The notes beneath the pieces were generated by a model, which did not search any database, was not told the origin of the DNA, and saw nothing but the letters and a program-made list of their open reading frames with translations. From Pseudonocardia sediminis (GTDB lineage: Bacteria > Actinomycetota > Actinomycetes > Mycobacteriales > Pseudonocardiaceae), in contig NZ_SHKL01000001.1 of assembly GCF_004217185.1 (NCBI RefSeq), positions 619,001 to 683,000 on the forward strand: a DNA stretch of 64,000 nucleotides, written 5' to 3'. Of this stretch, positions 51,335-61,082 are shown one piece after another. The translations under genes were made by a program, and so were the position numbers. Each line of letters begins with the position of its first letter. The stretch's first letter is position 1.

Positions 51335-51506
51335 GGGTCCTCCTGAGGCTTCGGTGTGCCCCCGACACTGGCCGGTCCGCGGACCGGCATCCACGGCCTC
51401 CCGATCCGTGGCTCACGGCGGGTGAAGGGGCGGATCGGCGATCCGTCGCTCGGCTGCACACCGCCGCGGTAGGAAGGAGGCGGCGTCGGGAACCGGAGGA
51501 GACAGC

Positions 51507-52370
51507 GTGATCGATCGCAGTGGTCTGGCCGAGTTCCTGCGACGACGGCGGGAGTCGATGCAGCCCGAGGACGTCGGCCTCCCGCGCGGGCGCCGCCGCC
51601 GGACCGCCGGGCTCCGCCGCGAGGAGATCGCGGCGCTCTGCCACATGTCGGCCGACTACTACGCCCGGCTCGAACGCGAACGCGGCCCGCACCCGTCGGA
51701 GCAGATGCTGGCCTCGATCGCCCAGGGCCTGCACCTCTCCCTCGACGAGCGCGACCATCTGTTCCGCCTCGCCGGACAGCACCCGCCGCTCCGCGACTCG
51801 GCGAGCGAGCACATCGGCCCCGGCCTGCTCCGCATCCTCGACCGCCTCGCCGACACCCCGGCCGAGATCGTCACCGAGCTGGGGGAGACGCTGCGGCAGA
51901 GCCCGCTGGGCGTCGCCCTGACCGGCGACACCACCGGTTACACCGGCCCGTCGCGCAGCCGCGGCTACCGGTGGTTCGCCGACCCGTCCACGCGGGAGCT
52001 CTACGCGCCGGAGGAGCACGCGTTCCTCTCCCGGCTCTACGCCTCGGGACTGCGGGGACTCGTCACGCTGCGCGGGCCCGGCTCCCGCGCGGCGCACCTG
52101 GCCGACCTCCTGCTCGACGGCAGCGCCGAGTTCCGCGCGCTGTGGGACGAGCACGAGATCGGACTGCACCCGCACGACGTCAAGCGACTCGTGCACCCCG
52201 AGGTCGGGCGGCTGGAGCTGCACTGTCAGACGCTCGTCGACCCGCAGCAGTCGCACCTGCTGTTCGTCTACACCGCCGCGCCGGGCAGCGAGACCCACGA
52301 GAAGCTGCAGCTCCTGTCCGTCATCGGGGCCCAGACCCTCGCGGCGGGGCCGGAGCCCAGATCGGGGTAG
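51507..52370 (+). CDS. XRE/helix-turn-helix regulator with MmyB-like ligand domain
   Basis: 287 residues from GTG 51507. HTH LAEFLRRRRESMQPEDVGLP then GLRREEIAALCHMSADYYARLERERGPHPSEQMLASIAQGL; the C-terminal PAS-like MmyB domain runs from about residue 100 with GYRWFADPSTRELYAPEEH and ELHCQTLVDPQQSHLLFVY. In actinobacteria such regulators typically sit divergent from an SDR or flavoenzyme gene and respond to a fatty acid or related compound. Here the SDR is on the left and an FAD enzyme on the right. Confidence 0.9.
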   Translation: MIDRSGLAEFLRRRRESMQPEDVGLPRGRRRRTAGLRREEIAALCHMSADYYARLERERGPHPSEQMLASIAQGLHLSLDERDHLFRLAGQHPPLRDSASEHIGPGLLRILDRLADTPAEIVTELGETLRQSPLGVALTGDTTGYTGPSRSRGYRWFADPSTRELYAPEEHAFLSRLYASGLRGLVTLRGPGSRAAHLADLLLDGSAEFRALWDEHEIGLHPHDVKRLVHPEVGRLELHCQTLVDPQQSHLLFVYTAAPGSETHEKLQLLSVIGAQTLAAGPEPRSG

Positions 52371-52427
52371 ACGATCACCCCCTGGGCGGGAGGGATCGGC
52401 CGGCGATCCGGCCTAGCGTCTCCGCGC

Positions 52428-53720
52428 ATGACCGACATCGACGTGGTTGTGGTGGGCGCCGGGATGGCGGGGGTGGTCGCCGCGCGTCGTCTCCGTGCGC
52501 GCGGTCTGTCCGTCGTCGTGCTGGAGTCCGACGGGCACACCGGCGGGCGGATCCGCACCGAGCGCCGGCCGGGTCTGCGCCTGGAGCACGGCGGGATCTT
52601 CCACACCCGCGGCTACCGGGCGATGGCCCGCCTGCTGCGCGAGACCGGCCTGGACGGCGACACCGTCGCCGTCCCCACCGGCTTCCACACCGGGCTGCGC
52701 CGCAAGGGCGAGTGGCACCACGTCGACTACGGCTCGGTCCCCGGCCCGCTGCGCACCTCGGCCCTGTCGGTCGGGGACAAGGCGTCCGTCCTGCGTGCCG
52801 CCGGGCCGATCCTGGCGTCGAGGCCGAAGGACCTCGGCGACCTCGTCTCGTTCGCCCGCCGCGACACCCGGGCGGTCACCGACGGGCTCACCGACACCGC
52901 AGGACGGTGGTTCACCGCCGCGCCGCACGAGTTCCTCTGGGGCGTCCCGAGCGACCGGCTCTCCGCGGCGATGCTCGCCCTGCAGCTGCACGTGTTCACC
53001 GGTGAGCTGCGCGAGATCGACGGCGGCGCGGACCGGCTGGTCACCGCGCTCGCGGACGGGCTCGACATCCGTCACGGCACGCCGGTCGAGCACGTCGAGG
53101 ACACCGGGGACGGCGTCGTGGTGCACGCACGCGGCGAGCAGATCGCCGCGCGCAGGGCGGTCCTGGCCTGCCCGGCCGACGTGACCGCCCGGATCTGGAC
53201 GCAGGCCCCGCCCGCCGTCGCCGAGCACCTGACGATCGGGTACTCCCGCATCGACTACGCCTACCTGCGCACACGCGAGGCGGTGACGCTGTCGGCCCAG
53301 GGACGTCCGGTCGGCATGGAGGTCGTGACCGACCCGGAGGTCGGCGAGTCCACGATGGGCGGCATCTACCTCGCGAACAGCTGGGCCGAGCAGGGAGGGC
53401 TCCTGCTGGTCACCGCCGCCCGGCGGGCCCGCGCCGAGTCGATCGACGACGACGAGCTGGCCGACCGCCTGCAGTCCGACGTCGAGAAGTACCACCCCGA
53501 GGTCGTCGGACAGATCACCGAACGGGTGGTGATGCGCCACCAGCCCTACACGCCCACGTTCGGGCCCGGCACGATCCGCCGTCTCGCGGCCGCCCGCGAG
53601 GTCCTTCCCGCCGGCAACGTCGACCTGGCCGGTGACCACATGACCGCGCCGTGGGTCGAGGGCGCCGTCCGCAGCGGCGAGCAGGCGGCCGGCCGCATCG
53701 CCGAGCGTCTGCGCCCCTGA
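52428..53720 (+). CDS. FAD-dependent oxidoreductase (amine oxidase/protoporphyrinogen oxidase-like)
   Basis: 430 residues. FAD-binding VVVVGAGMAGVVAARRLRARG and VVVLESDGHTGGRIRTE at the N-terminus (the GG-R-I-R-T motif of the amine-oxidase superfamily), and a C-terminal FAD motif NVDLAGDHMTAPWVEGAVRSGEQAA. The middle domain has no marker that separates desaturase, oxidase or PPOX-like use. It follows the XRE gene by 57 bases on the same strand, so joint regulation is likely. Confidence 0.85.
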   Translation: MTDIDVVVVGAGMAGVVAARRLRARGLSVVVLESDGHTGGRIRTERRPGLRLEHGGIFHTRGYRAMARLLRETGLDGDTVAVPTGFHTGLRRKGEWHHVDYGSVPGPLRTSALSVGDKASVLRAAGPILASRPKDLGDLVSFARRDTRAVTDGLTDTAGRWFTAAPHEFLWGVPSDRLSAAMLALQLHVFTGELREIDGGADRLVTALADGLDIRHGTPVEHVEDTGDGVVVHARGEQIAARRAVLACPADVTARIWTQAPPAVAEHLTIGYSRIDYAYLRTREAVTLSAQGRPVGMEVVTDPEVGESTMGGIYLANSWAEQGGLLLVTAARRARAESIDDDELADRLQSDVEKYHPEVVGQITERVVMRHQPYTPTFGPGTIRRLAAAREVLPAGNVDLAGDHMTAPWVEGAVRSGEQAAGRIAERLRP

Positions 53721-53827
53721 CCGCGATCCGGGGCCGACACCACCGGCGGGCGCTCGTCCACCACCGGCAGCCCGATCGGGGCCTCCCCGTCGGGTTCGTC
53801 CTGGTCGGACGCTTCTAGGCTGTTCGC

Positions 53828-55489
53828 GTGATCGAGTCGCAAGTTCGGGGCCGGGTGGTGGTACCGGCCATGGTGGCGGCGGGTCCCGCGCTGCTCGTCG
53901 GTGCCGGCCTGCTGCTGTTCGGCCCGGCCGGACTCGACGACTCCTACATCACCTTCGGCGTGGTGGACCGGCTGCTCGCGACCGGGGCGATCGCGAACTA
54001 CAACGGAGACCCGGTCGAGCAGTCGTCGAGCCTGCTCCACGTGCTCGTACTGGCCCTGGTCACGGTCGTGACGTCGTTGCCGGTCCCGGTCGTCGGGCTG
54101 GTCGTCGGGGTGCTGTTCGGCGCCGCGACGACGGTGCTCGCCGCCGTGCTCGCGGAGCGGATGCACCCGGGGTCGGCGGTGCCGAGCTCCCTGATCGTCG
54201 GTACCGGGGCCTATCTCGTCCACTGGTCCTTCGGCGGGCTGGAGACGTCCCTCGCCGCGTTCGTCCTGCTCCTGGCCGGTCTCGTGACGGTGCGCGCACT
54301 GGAGCGGGGCATCGATACGGGTGTGCTGGTGGCGTTCGCCGTCGTGGTGCTCGCCCAGACGCTCGTCCGCCCCGAGGCCGGGCTCGTGCTCGTCGCCGGC
54401 CTGATCGGTACGGGGGTCCTCCTGTGGCGGCGGCCGGACGCCGTCCGGCGGGTCGCGGTGCTGGTCGCCGTGGCGGCGGCCGTCGGCGTCGCGGTCGCGC
54501 TGGTCCGGTGGGGCTGGACGGGGTACCCGGTCCCGCAGCCGGTCGTGGCGAAGACCGGCGGGCCGATGCTCGAGGCGGCCCAGCGTGGGCTGACCTACGC
54601 CGACCGGTGGCTCCTGCCGCCGTTCATGCTGGTCGTCATCGCGGTGGCCGTCGTGGGCGCGTTCCTGCTGCGCGGCCGCCGTCCGGCCGTCGAACCGGTG
54701 CTGTGGGCGTTCGCTCTGGCCGGGGTGGCGGCGGCGGTGTTCTCGGGCGGGGACCTGATGATGGCCGGACGGCTGTTCGTCCCGTCCGTCGCCGTGCTCG
54801 GGCTGCTCGCCGGCGTCGGATTCACGCGGGCCGCCGAGCGGTACGGCCGCCGGGCCGGGGCCGTGCTCGCGGTGGTGCTGATCGCAGCCCAGGGGCTCGG
54901 CCTGGCGCAGACCACGCTGTACGACTCGGCGGGGCAGCCGGCCTGGGCACCCGACCTCGTCGTGCCCGGCGCGCCCGCCGGTCTCGACCCGCCGTGGGTG
55001 GAGCGCCGCAACCGGGTGCACCTGCGCGACGCCGCGTTCATCCCCGTGGTGTCCGCCGAGATCGACCGGTTGCGGGCGAAGCTCGGCCGCCCCGTGCTGG
55101 TCGGGGGAGGGCAGGCCGGGATGGTGATGCGCTACCTCGCCCTCGACGACCCCGACCGTCTCCGCTACATCGACACGAACCGTCTCGCCGGCAACGAGCT
55201 CGCCCCGTGCGACGCGTTCACGGCCCACACCCCGATCGGCGCACACCTGTCCTACCGGGACTGGATGGCCTCGCCCACCCGCTGCGGGACGCCGGAACCG
55301 GACCTGATCTTCGACCTCCGACCGGTCCGCGACGAGCTGCTCGCGACCGGTCGATACGTGCTCGTCCACGAGCAGGCCGATCCGGTGCTTCCGCCGGGAG
55401 CGAACGTGGTCACCGGTACCGAGCGCGTCACGGGGCAGTTCTTCGCCGTCCGGACCGACCTGTTCGACGGCGAGCTGCCGAACGGCTGA
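53828..55489 (+). CDS. GT-C-type membrane glycosyltransferase-like protein (AftB-like)
   Basis: 553 residues with about 9-10 membrane segments in the first 380 residues and a soluble C-terminal domain. GLDDSYITFGVVDRLLATGA carries the conserved Asp-Asp of the first extracytoplasmic loop; HWSFGGLETSLAAF and SGGDLMMAGRLFVPS match the arabinofuranosyltransferase AftB/GT-C pattern (GLET and GGD-x-M-x-GR). A polyprenyl-phosphate-linked sugar donor outside the membrane is expected. No cell-wall gene is adjacent, so the acceptor is unknown. Start GTG 53828. Confidence 0.75.
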   Translation: MIESQVRGRVVVPAMVAAGPALLVGAGLLLFGPAGLDDSYITFGVVDRLLATGAIANYNGDPVEQSSSLLHVLVLALVTVVTSLPVPVVGLVVGVLFGAATTVLAAVLAERMHPGSAVPSSLIVGTGAYLVHWSFGGLETSLAAFVLLLAGLVTVRALERGIDTGVLVAFAVVVLAQTLVRPEAGLVLVAGLIGTGVLLWRRPDAVRRVAVLVAVAAAVGVAVALVRWGWTGYPVPQPVVAKTGGPMLEAAQRGLTYADRWLLPPFMLVVIAVAVVGAFLLRGRRPAVEPVLWAFALAGVAAAVFSGGDLMMAGRLFVPSVAVLGLLAGVGFTRAAERYGRRAGAVLAVVLIAAQGLGLAQTTLYDSAGQPAWAPDLVVPGAPAGLDPPWVERRNRVHLRDAAFIPVVSAEIDRLRAKLGRPVLVGGGQAGMVMRYLALDDPDRLRYIDTNRLAGNELAPCDAFTAHTPIGAHLSYRDWMASPTRCGTPEPDLIFDLRPVRDELLATGRYVLVHEQADPVLPPGANVVTGTERVTGQFFAVRTDLFDGELPNG

Positions 55490-55610
55490 TCCGCGTCCGT
55501 CGGCCGACGACGTCCGCGACGGGGCGGGTGTCCGACCGCGCGACGTCCCGGCCGGCGGTCCATCATCGGAAGCCGGGTCGCCGGCCCGACCGTCGACATC
55601 AGGAGCGCCC

Positions 55611-57023
55611 GTGCCCTTCGCCGCCCGTGCCCGGGACCGGATTCGTGCCTGGGAGCGCCGCACCCGCCCGCGTGACCCCGAGACCGACGCGGCGCTGGCC
55701 CGGAGGTGGGCCGAGCTGCCCGTCTCCGCCCGGACCCCGGCCCAGGTGCTGGGCCGGTTCGGGACCGGCTGCGAGGGAACGCACGGCGTCTTCCCGGCGT
55801 GCGACCTGGCCTGCACCCCCTGCTACCACTCCCGGGACGCGAACCGGGTGCGTACCGACGGTGCGCACACCCGTCGCGAGGTGACCGCCCAGATGGCGCT
55901 GCTGCGGCGCCTGCGCGGGCCGCGGGCGCACGCCCAGCTGATCGGCGGTGAGGTCACGTTGCTGGCACCGGACGACCACGCCGCGGCGTTGGCGATCATG
56001 CGCGAGCACGGCCGGGAGCCGATGAGCATGAGCCACGGCGACCTCGACGACGACTACCTGCCCCGGCTGGTGCGCGGGCCGGAGGGGCGGCGCCGGCTGC
56101 GCCGGGTGTCGTTCGCCGGGCACTTCGACTCGCAGATGTTCGGTCGTCGCGGCATCCCGCGCCCGCCGGACGAGGCGTCGCTGCATCCGTACCGGCGCCG
56201 GTTCGTCGAGCGGTTCGACCGGCTGCGCCGCGAGCACGGGGTGCGCTCGTTCCTGGCGCACACGATGACCGTCACACCCGCGAACGTCGGGCAGGTCGCC
56301 GAGGTGGTGGCCGAGGTGGGACGGATGGGGTTCGGGATGCTGTCCTTCCAGCCGGCGGCCTTCGTCGGCGACGACCGCCGCTGGCGGGACGGGTACCGCG
56401 GCGAGGACGTCGGCGCGGACGCGGTCTGGGCGCAGATCGAGCGCGGCGCCGGCACGCGGCTGGACCACCGGGTCGTGCAGAACGGGGACCTGCGCTGCAA
56501 CCGCACCGCCTACGGCTTCTATCTCGGCGATCACTGGTATCCCGCCCTGGACGGCGACGATGCCCGTGACCTGGCCGTCCGCGACGCGTTCCTGACCCAC
56601 TGCGCGGGCATCGGGTTCGGCGGCACCCCGCCGGTCGTGGTCGCCGCGCGATTGCTGCGGCTGGCGCTGGGCCGGCCGTCGCTCGTGGCGGTCGCCGCCG
56701 GGTGGGCGGCGCGCGCGGTACGGCGGGCCGGCGTGCGGAACCTCCTACGGCACCGTCCACGGCCGGTGACGTTCGTGATGCACCGCTTCATGGACGCCGA
56801 CGAGGTGGCCCCGGCGTGGGAGCTGACCTCCCGTGGCGAGGTCAGCGAGGATCCTGACGTGCGCGGCGTGCAGGAACGGCTCGCGGCCTGTCACTACGCG
56901 ATGGCCCACCCGGAGAGCGGGACGCTGGTGCCCGCCTGCGTGCAGCACGCGGTCCTCGACCCCGGGGAGAACGCGCGGCTGCGGACGTTGCTGCCCCTGG
57001 TCGACGTCCGGTCGCGCCGATGA
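55611..57023 (+). CDS. Radical SAM protein of unknown function
   Basis: 470 residues from GTG 55611. The [4Fe-4S] motif is Cys64-x3-Cys68-x2-Cys71 (PACDLACTPCYH). GGEVTLLAPDDHA corresponds to the GGE SAM-contact motif. Further Cys lie in the C-terminal half (CNRTAYGFYLGD, CAGIG and CHYAMAHPESGTLVPACVQH), which could bind another cluster. It starts a two-gene unit with the flavoprotein (4-base overlap). The GGE and CX3CX2C give the fold; the reaction is unknown. Its place beside the YnjBCD-like genes suggests a related process. Confidence 0.85.
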   Translation: MPFAARARDRIRAWERRTRPRDPETDAALARRWAELPVSARTPAQVLGRFGTGCEGTHGVFPACDLACTPCYHSRDANRVRTDGAHTRREVTAQMALLRRLRGPRAHAQLIGGEVTLLAPDDHAAALAIMREHGREPMSMSHGDLDDDYLPRLVRGPEGRRRLRRVSFAGHFDSQMFGRRGIPRPPDEASLHPYRRRFVERFDRLRREHGVRSFLAHTMTVTPANVGQVAEVVAEVGRMGFGMLSFQPAAFVGDDRRWRDGYRGEDVGADAVWAQIERGAGTRLDHRVVQNGDLRCNRTAYGFYLGDHWYPALDGDDARDLAVRDAFLTHCAGIGFGGTPPVVVAARLLRLALGRPSLVAVAAGWAARAVRRAGVRNLLRHRPRPVTFVMHRFMDADEVAPAWELTSRGEVSEDPDVRGVQERLAACHYAMAHPESGTLVPACVQHAVLDPGENARLRTLLPLVDVRSRR

Positions 57024-58444
57024 GCCGGGTACCGGACCTGCTCGTCGTGGGCGGCGGCAGCGCCGGGCTGGTCGGCGCGCGGACCGCGGCCTCGTTCGGG
57101 GCCTCGGTGCTGCTGGTGGAGGCCGCACGCACCGGCGGGGACTGCCTCTGGACGGGCTGCGTGCCCAGCAAGGCCCTGCTCGCGGCCGCGTCCGCCGCCG
57201 CCGACGCCCGCGCGGCGGCCCGGCTCGGTGTGCACGTGGACGGCGTGCGGATTGACCTCGCCGCCGTCCGCGCCCACGTCGACCACGCCCGACGGACGAT
57301 CGAACCGGTCGACTCCGCCGAGTCGCTCGCGGCGGCCGGGGTCACCGTCCGCCGCGCCACGGCCCGGCTGACCGGGCCGGACACCGCGACGGTCGACGGC
57401 GAGCCGGTCCGGTTCCGCCGGGCACTGATCGCCACCGGGTCGTCCCCGCTGCTGCCGGGCATCCCCGGCCTGGCCGACGCCGACCCTCTGACCACCGACA
57501 CCGTGTGGGACGCGCTCACCGAGCTGCCGGACCGCTTGGTGGTCCTGGGCGCCGGCTCGGTGGGGTGCGAGCTGGCTCAGGCGCTGGCCCGGCTCGGGGT
57601 GGCGGTGAGCCTCGTCGAGGCCGCGCCGCGGCTGCTGCCGGGCGAGGATCCCGACGCCTCCCGGGTGCTCGCCGCCGCCCTGCGCGCCGACGGCGTCGAG
57701 GTGCACACCGGCCGCGCGGTGAGCGCGGTGGAAGGCTCCGGCGCCACGGCCCGGGTGCTGCTCGACGGCGGCGAGCGGCTCGCCGCGGGCCGGGTGCTCG
57801 CCGCGTTCGGACGCCGCCCGGACACCGCGGCGCTGGACCTCGCGTCCGCCGGGGTGGCACTAGACGAGCAGGGGTGCGTCCGCGTCGACGAGCAGCTGCG
57901 CACGACGAACCCGCGGATCTGGGCGGCCGGCGACGTCACCGCGCACCCGCGGTTCACCCACGTCGCGGGCGTGCACGGCTCCACGGCGGCGACCAACGCC
58001 GTGCTGGGCCTGCGCCGCCGTGCCGAGACGGTGGTGCCGCGGGTGACGTTCACCGCCCCGGAGGTCGCCTCCGTCGGGGCGGCGCCCGGAGCGAAGGGCA
58101 CCACCGTGCAGACCCGTGACCACGACGAGGTGGACCGCGCCGTGACCGACGGCGACACCACGGGGTTCGCCCGGCTGGTCGTCGACCGGCGCGGCCGGGT
58201 CGCCGGAGCCGTCGTGGTCGGACCCCGCGCGGGAGAGGTGCTGGCCGAGCTGACCCTCGCCGTCCGGCACGGCCTTCGCACCCGGGACCTCGCCGGGACC
58301 ATGCACCCCTACCCGACCCACGGCGACGCGCCGTGGAACGCCGCGATCGCCGACGTCCGCACGCAGCTGGGCCGAGGTCCGGTCCGGGCCGCGGTGCGGC
58401 TCGTGATGCGGGGCCGCCGGCTCTGGGTGTCCCGCCGCCGCTAA
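57020..58444 (+). CDS. Mercuric-reductase-like FAD-dependent disulfide oxidoreductase
   Basis: 474 residues. FAD motif LLVVGGGSAGLVGARTAASFG, redox-active disulfide Cys42-Cys47 in GGDCLWTGCVPSKAL, NAD(P)H motif VLGAGSVGCELAQALARLG, and AAGDVTAHPRFTHVAG. The C-terminal interface reads MHPYPTHGDAPWN, with Asp where the family usually has Glu after the catalytic His. No N-terminal metal-binding domain and no C-terminal Cys pair, so true mercury reduction is unlikely. Many bacteria fuse this protein type to TVP38/TMEM64, encoded 600 bases away here. ATG overlaps the radical SAM stop by 4 bases. Confidence 0.87.
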   Translation: MSRVPDLLVVGGGSAGLVGARTAASFGASVLLVEAARTGGDCLWTGCVPSKALLAAASAAADARAAARLGVHVDGVRIDLAAVRAHVDHARRTIEPVDSAESLAAAGVTVRRATARLTGPDTATVDGEPVRFRRALIATGSSPLLPGIPGLADADPLTTDTVWDALTELPDRLVVLGAGSVGCELAQALARLGVAVSLVEAAPRLLPGEDPDASRVLAAALRADGVEVHTGRAVSAVEGSGATARVLLDGGERLAAGRVLAAFGRRPDTAALDLASAGVALDEQGCVRVDEQLRTTNPRIWAAGDVTAHPRFTHVAGVHGSTAATNAVLGLRRRAETVVPRVTFTAPEVASVGAAPGAKGTTVQTRDHDEVDRAVTDGDTTGFARLVVDRRGRVAGAVVVGPRAGEVLAELTLAVRHGLRTRDLAGTMHPYPTHGDAPWNAAIADVRTQLGRGPVRAAVRLVMRGRRLWVSRRR

Positions 58445-58452
58445 CGCAGCCG

Positions 58453-59064
58453 CTAACGCAGGGCCCGGTGACCCGCGACCATCCGCTGCACCGCGGTGAT
58501 CCCGACCAGCACCGCCCAGACCAGCGCGATCTCGCCGGACCAGAACGGCAGCACCAGCCACAGCGCGTGCACCGCGATCGTCTCCGCGCCCTCGGTGAGT
58601 CCGCCGAGGAACGACAGCGACCGGCCGTCGTCGAGGGTGCGGCCACTGCGCTCGGCGATCGAGGAGAACGCCAGGAACGCGGTGCCGTTGACGTAGTACG
58701 CCAGCAGGACCAGCAGGAACGGCCACAGCGGGCCGCCGGAACCGATGCCCACCCCGACCACGGTGGCCCCGTAGACGGCGAAGTCCGCGGTGATGTCGAA
58801 GAAACCGCCGGCACCGGCGTCCCCCCGGCCGACCGCACGCCGGCGCCGGGCCAGCGGGCCGTCCAGGCCGTCGGCGAGCCGGGAGACCAGCCACAGCGCG
58901 AGCGACACCGCCCACCAGGCGGCCGCGGCCGTCGCGGCGCTCCCCAGCCCGAGCACCAGCCCGGCCGCGGTGATCCGGTCCGGGGTGACCCAGCTCCGGT
59001 CCACCAGACCGGCCGCGCGGGCGAGCGGGGCGTCGAGCCGCCGGCGCAGCATCGCGTCGAACAT
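58453..59064 (-). CDS. CDP-alcohol phosphatidyltransferase family protein (YnjF-like)
   Basis: 203 residues from ATG 59064. The family motif is present as ADGLDGPLARRRRAV and GGFFDITAD, i.e. D-x2-D-G-x2-A-R ... G-x3-D-x3-D with an insertion of a few residues between its halves. About five membrane segments. It transfers a phospho-alcohol from a CDP-activated donor; the acceptor is unknown. Coupled to the TVP38 gene by a TGATG junction. E. coli ynjF, at the end of the ynj cluster, is the same family. Confidence 0.85.
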   Translation of the reverse strand: MFDAMLRRRLDAPLARAAGLVDRSWVTPDRITAAGLVLGLGSAATAAAAWWAVSLALWLVSRLADGLDGPLARRRRAVGRGDAGAGGFFDITADFAVYGATVVGVGIGSGGPLWPFLLVLLAYYVNGTAFLAFSSIAERSGRTLDDGRSLSFLGGLTEGAETIAVHALWLVLPFWSGEIALVWAVLVGITAVQRMVAGHRALR

Positions 59065-59705
59065 CAGGTCCCCGCCGCCCGGCGGCGGCGCGCGACGACG
59101 AGCCCGCCGACCGAGAGCACCACCAGCCCGCCCACGCCGAGCAGGAACGGGACCGACCCCGGCGAGGCGCCGTAGGCCCCGATCGCCACGTACGCGGTGG
59201 CGCCGGGGAGGATCCCGAGCACCGTCCCGGCGGCGTAGTCGCGCAGCCGCACCGCGGTCAGCCCGCACGCGTAGTTCAGCGCGGTGAACGGCAGCAGCGG
59301 GACCAGCCGCACGCCGACCACGGCGAGCAGCCCGCGCCGTCGCAACAGCGCGTCGAGACGGCCCAGGCGTTCCCCTCCGACGTCGGCCACGGCGGCCCTG
59401 CCCATCCCGCGGGCCAGGCCGAACGCCCCCAGCGCGCCCGCCAGGGCGCCGGCGAGCGCGGCGGCCAGGCCCACCGGCAGCCCGAACAGCACACCGGCAC
59501 CGATGCTGAGGACACCGACCGGCGCCGGTACCAGGGACAGGCCCGCGTAGAGCGCCGCGAACACCAGCGGTCCGGCCCACCCGGCCCCGTCCACCCGTTC
59601 GCGGATCTGGTCGAGCGTCGGTACTCCGAGCAGCAGTACCGCCACCCCGCCGGCCGCGACGAGCACCAGCAGGAGGACCGGCCGCACCCACCGCCGTCCG
59701 CGCAC
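59064..59705 (-). CDS. TVP38/TMEM64 family membrane protein (YdjX/YdjZ-like)
   Basis: 213 residues from GTG 59705, start chosen at the beginning of the membrane-protein homology. Four to five membrane segments; family features PAPVGVLSIGAGVLFGLPVG with the G-rich helix pair, RLVPLLPFTALNYACGLTAVRLRDYAAGTVLGILPGA. These proteins belong to the same superfamily as DedA. Related genes flank YnjBCD homologues in E. coli (ydjX, ydjZ), as here. The exact transported species is unknown. Confidence 0.87.
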   Translation of the reverse strand: MRGRRWVRPVLLLVLVAAGGVAVLLLGVPTLDQIRERVDGAGWAGPLVFAALYAGLSLVPAPVGVLSIGAGVLFGLPVGLAAALAGALAGALGAFGLARGMGRAAVADVGGERLGRLDALLRRRGLLAVVGVRLVPLLPFTALNYACGLTAVRLRDYAAGTVLGILPGATAYVAIGAYGASPGSVPFLLGVGGLVVLSVGGLVVARRRRAAGT

Positions 59706-59861
59706 CCGCCCACCTGCTCCCGTCGTCGGTCCCGCTGCGAGCGGGAGTGGTCGCCCCACCGATCCGCCGGGCGTCCGTCGCGATACTGCCCGCTCCGGGG
59801 GATGCTGTGCGGACCCGACCGGATCACCTGCCCGCGCCGACCGTCTCACGGGAGACCACCT

Positions 59862-61082
59862 GTGCCGTCCCGCCGCACGTCCACGGCCCTCGCGCTGATG
59901 ATCACAGTCGTCGCGCTGGCGTCCGCCTGCGGCGCGCCGTCCCCGTCCCGGCCCCCGGACCCGGACCCCGCCGACTGGTCGGCGGTGCAGACCGCGGCGC
60001 GCGGGCAGACCCTGAACTTCTACCTCTACGGCGGCGACGACGCGGTGAACCGGTTCGTCTCCGGCTACGTCGCGCCGCGGCTGGCCGAGCAGGGCGTCAC
60101 CCTGAACGCGGTCCCGGTCGCCGACACCGCCGACGCGCTGAACAAGGTGCTCACCGAGACCCAGGCCGGCCGCGCCGAGGGCGGCGTCGACGCGATCTGG
60201 ATCAACGGCGAGAACTTCGCCACCGGCGTGCAGGCCGGGCTCTGGTACTGCGGCTACCCGGCTGCGCTGCCCAACTCCCGCGCGGTCGACCTCGCCGACC
60301 CGGAGGTCGCGACGGACTTCGGTACCCCCGTCGACGGGTGCGCGGCCGCCTGGCAGCGGGCCGACTCCGCCCTGGTCTACGACAGCGCCCGGCTCGCCCC
60401 GGCCGACGTGGCGTCGCTGACCGCACTCGAGGCGTGGGCCCGGGCGAACCCGGGCCGGTTCACCTACCCGGCGCCGCCCGACTTCACCGGTTCGATGGTG
60501 GTGCGCACGTTCCTCTACGACACCGCGGGCGGGCCGCAGGGCGTCGCGGGCGGGCCGGGCCCGGTCGCCGACCGGCTGCACGCGCGGCTCAACGCGCTCG
60601 AACCCGCGCTCTGGAGGGGTGGGCAGACCTACCCGACCAGCCAGACCGCCGTCGAGCAGCTGTTCGCGAGCGGGGAGATCTCGGCCTACTACACCTACGG
60701 CGCCGGTACGGTCGCGCAGAAGGTGACCGACGGCGTCTACCCGCCGACCACCCGCGAGGCGGTGCCCGACGTCGGCAACATCGGCAACGTCAGCAACGTC
60801 GCGATCCCGGCGAATGCCCCGCACAAGGCGGCCGCGCTCGTCCTGGCGAACCTGCTCCAGGACCCGCAGACACAGCTGCGCGCCTACACCGACGCCGGGC
60901 TCTACCCGGCGATCGACCCGGCCCGGCTCGACCCGGCCACCCGCGCCCGCTTCGCCGCGGTCGACCGCGGCCCGTCGGTGCTGGCGCCGGAGCAGCTCGG
61001 GGCGCGGACCCTGCCCGAGCTCGACGCGGGCACCGCGTCGGCCGTCGACGACGGCTGGATCGCGAACGTGCTGCAGCGGTGA
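59862..61082 (+). CDS. YnjB-like ABC transporter substrate-binding lipoprotein
   Basis: 406 residues from GTG 59862, behind GGGAGA. Lipobox ASAC (Cys23). The mature protein has the extracellular solute-binding type 1/thiamine-like fold: LNFYLYGGDDAVNRFVSGYV, VDAIWINGENFATGVQAGL, and FTYPAPPDFTGSMVVRTFLY. The segment WINGENF is a feature I associate with YnjB, the binding protein of the E. coli ynjBCD transporter. The ligand is unknown. Its stop overlaps the first permease gene (GTGA), starting a four-gene transport operon. Confidence 0.85.
   Translation: MPSRRTSTALALMITVVALASACGAPSPSRPPDPDPADWSAVQTAARGQTLNFYLYGGDDAVNRFVSGYVAPRLAEQGVTLNAVPVADTADALNKVLTETQAGRAEGGVDAIWINGENFATGVQAGLWYCGYPAALPNSRAVDLADPEVATDFGTPVDGCAAAWQRADSALVYDSARLAPADVASLTALEAWARANPGRFTYPAPPDFTGSMVVRTFLYDTAGGPQGVAGGPGPVADRLHARLNALEPALWRGGQTYPTSQTAVEQLFASGEISAYYTYGAGTVAQKVTDGVYPPTTREAVPDVGNIGNVSNVAIPANAPHKAAALVLANLLQDPQTQLRAYTDAGLYPAIDPARLDPATRARFAAVDRGPSVLAPEQLGARTLPELDAGTASAVDDGWIANVLQR

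Noticed and set aside
57020-58444. Annotation as true mercuric reductase (merA)
   Set aside because: It lacks the N-terminal HMA domain and the C-terminal Cys pair, and no merR, merT or merP is nearby.
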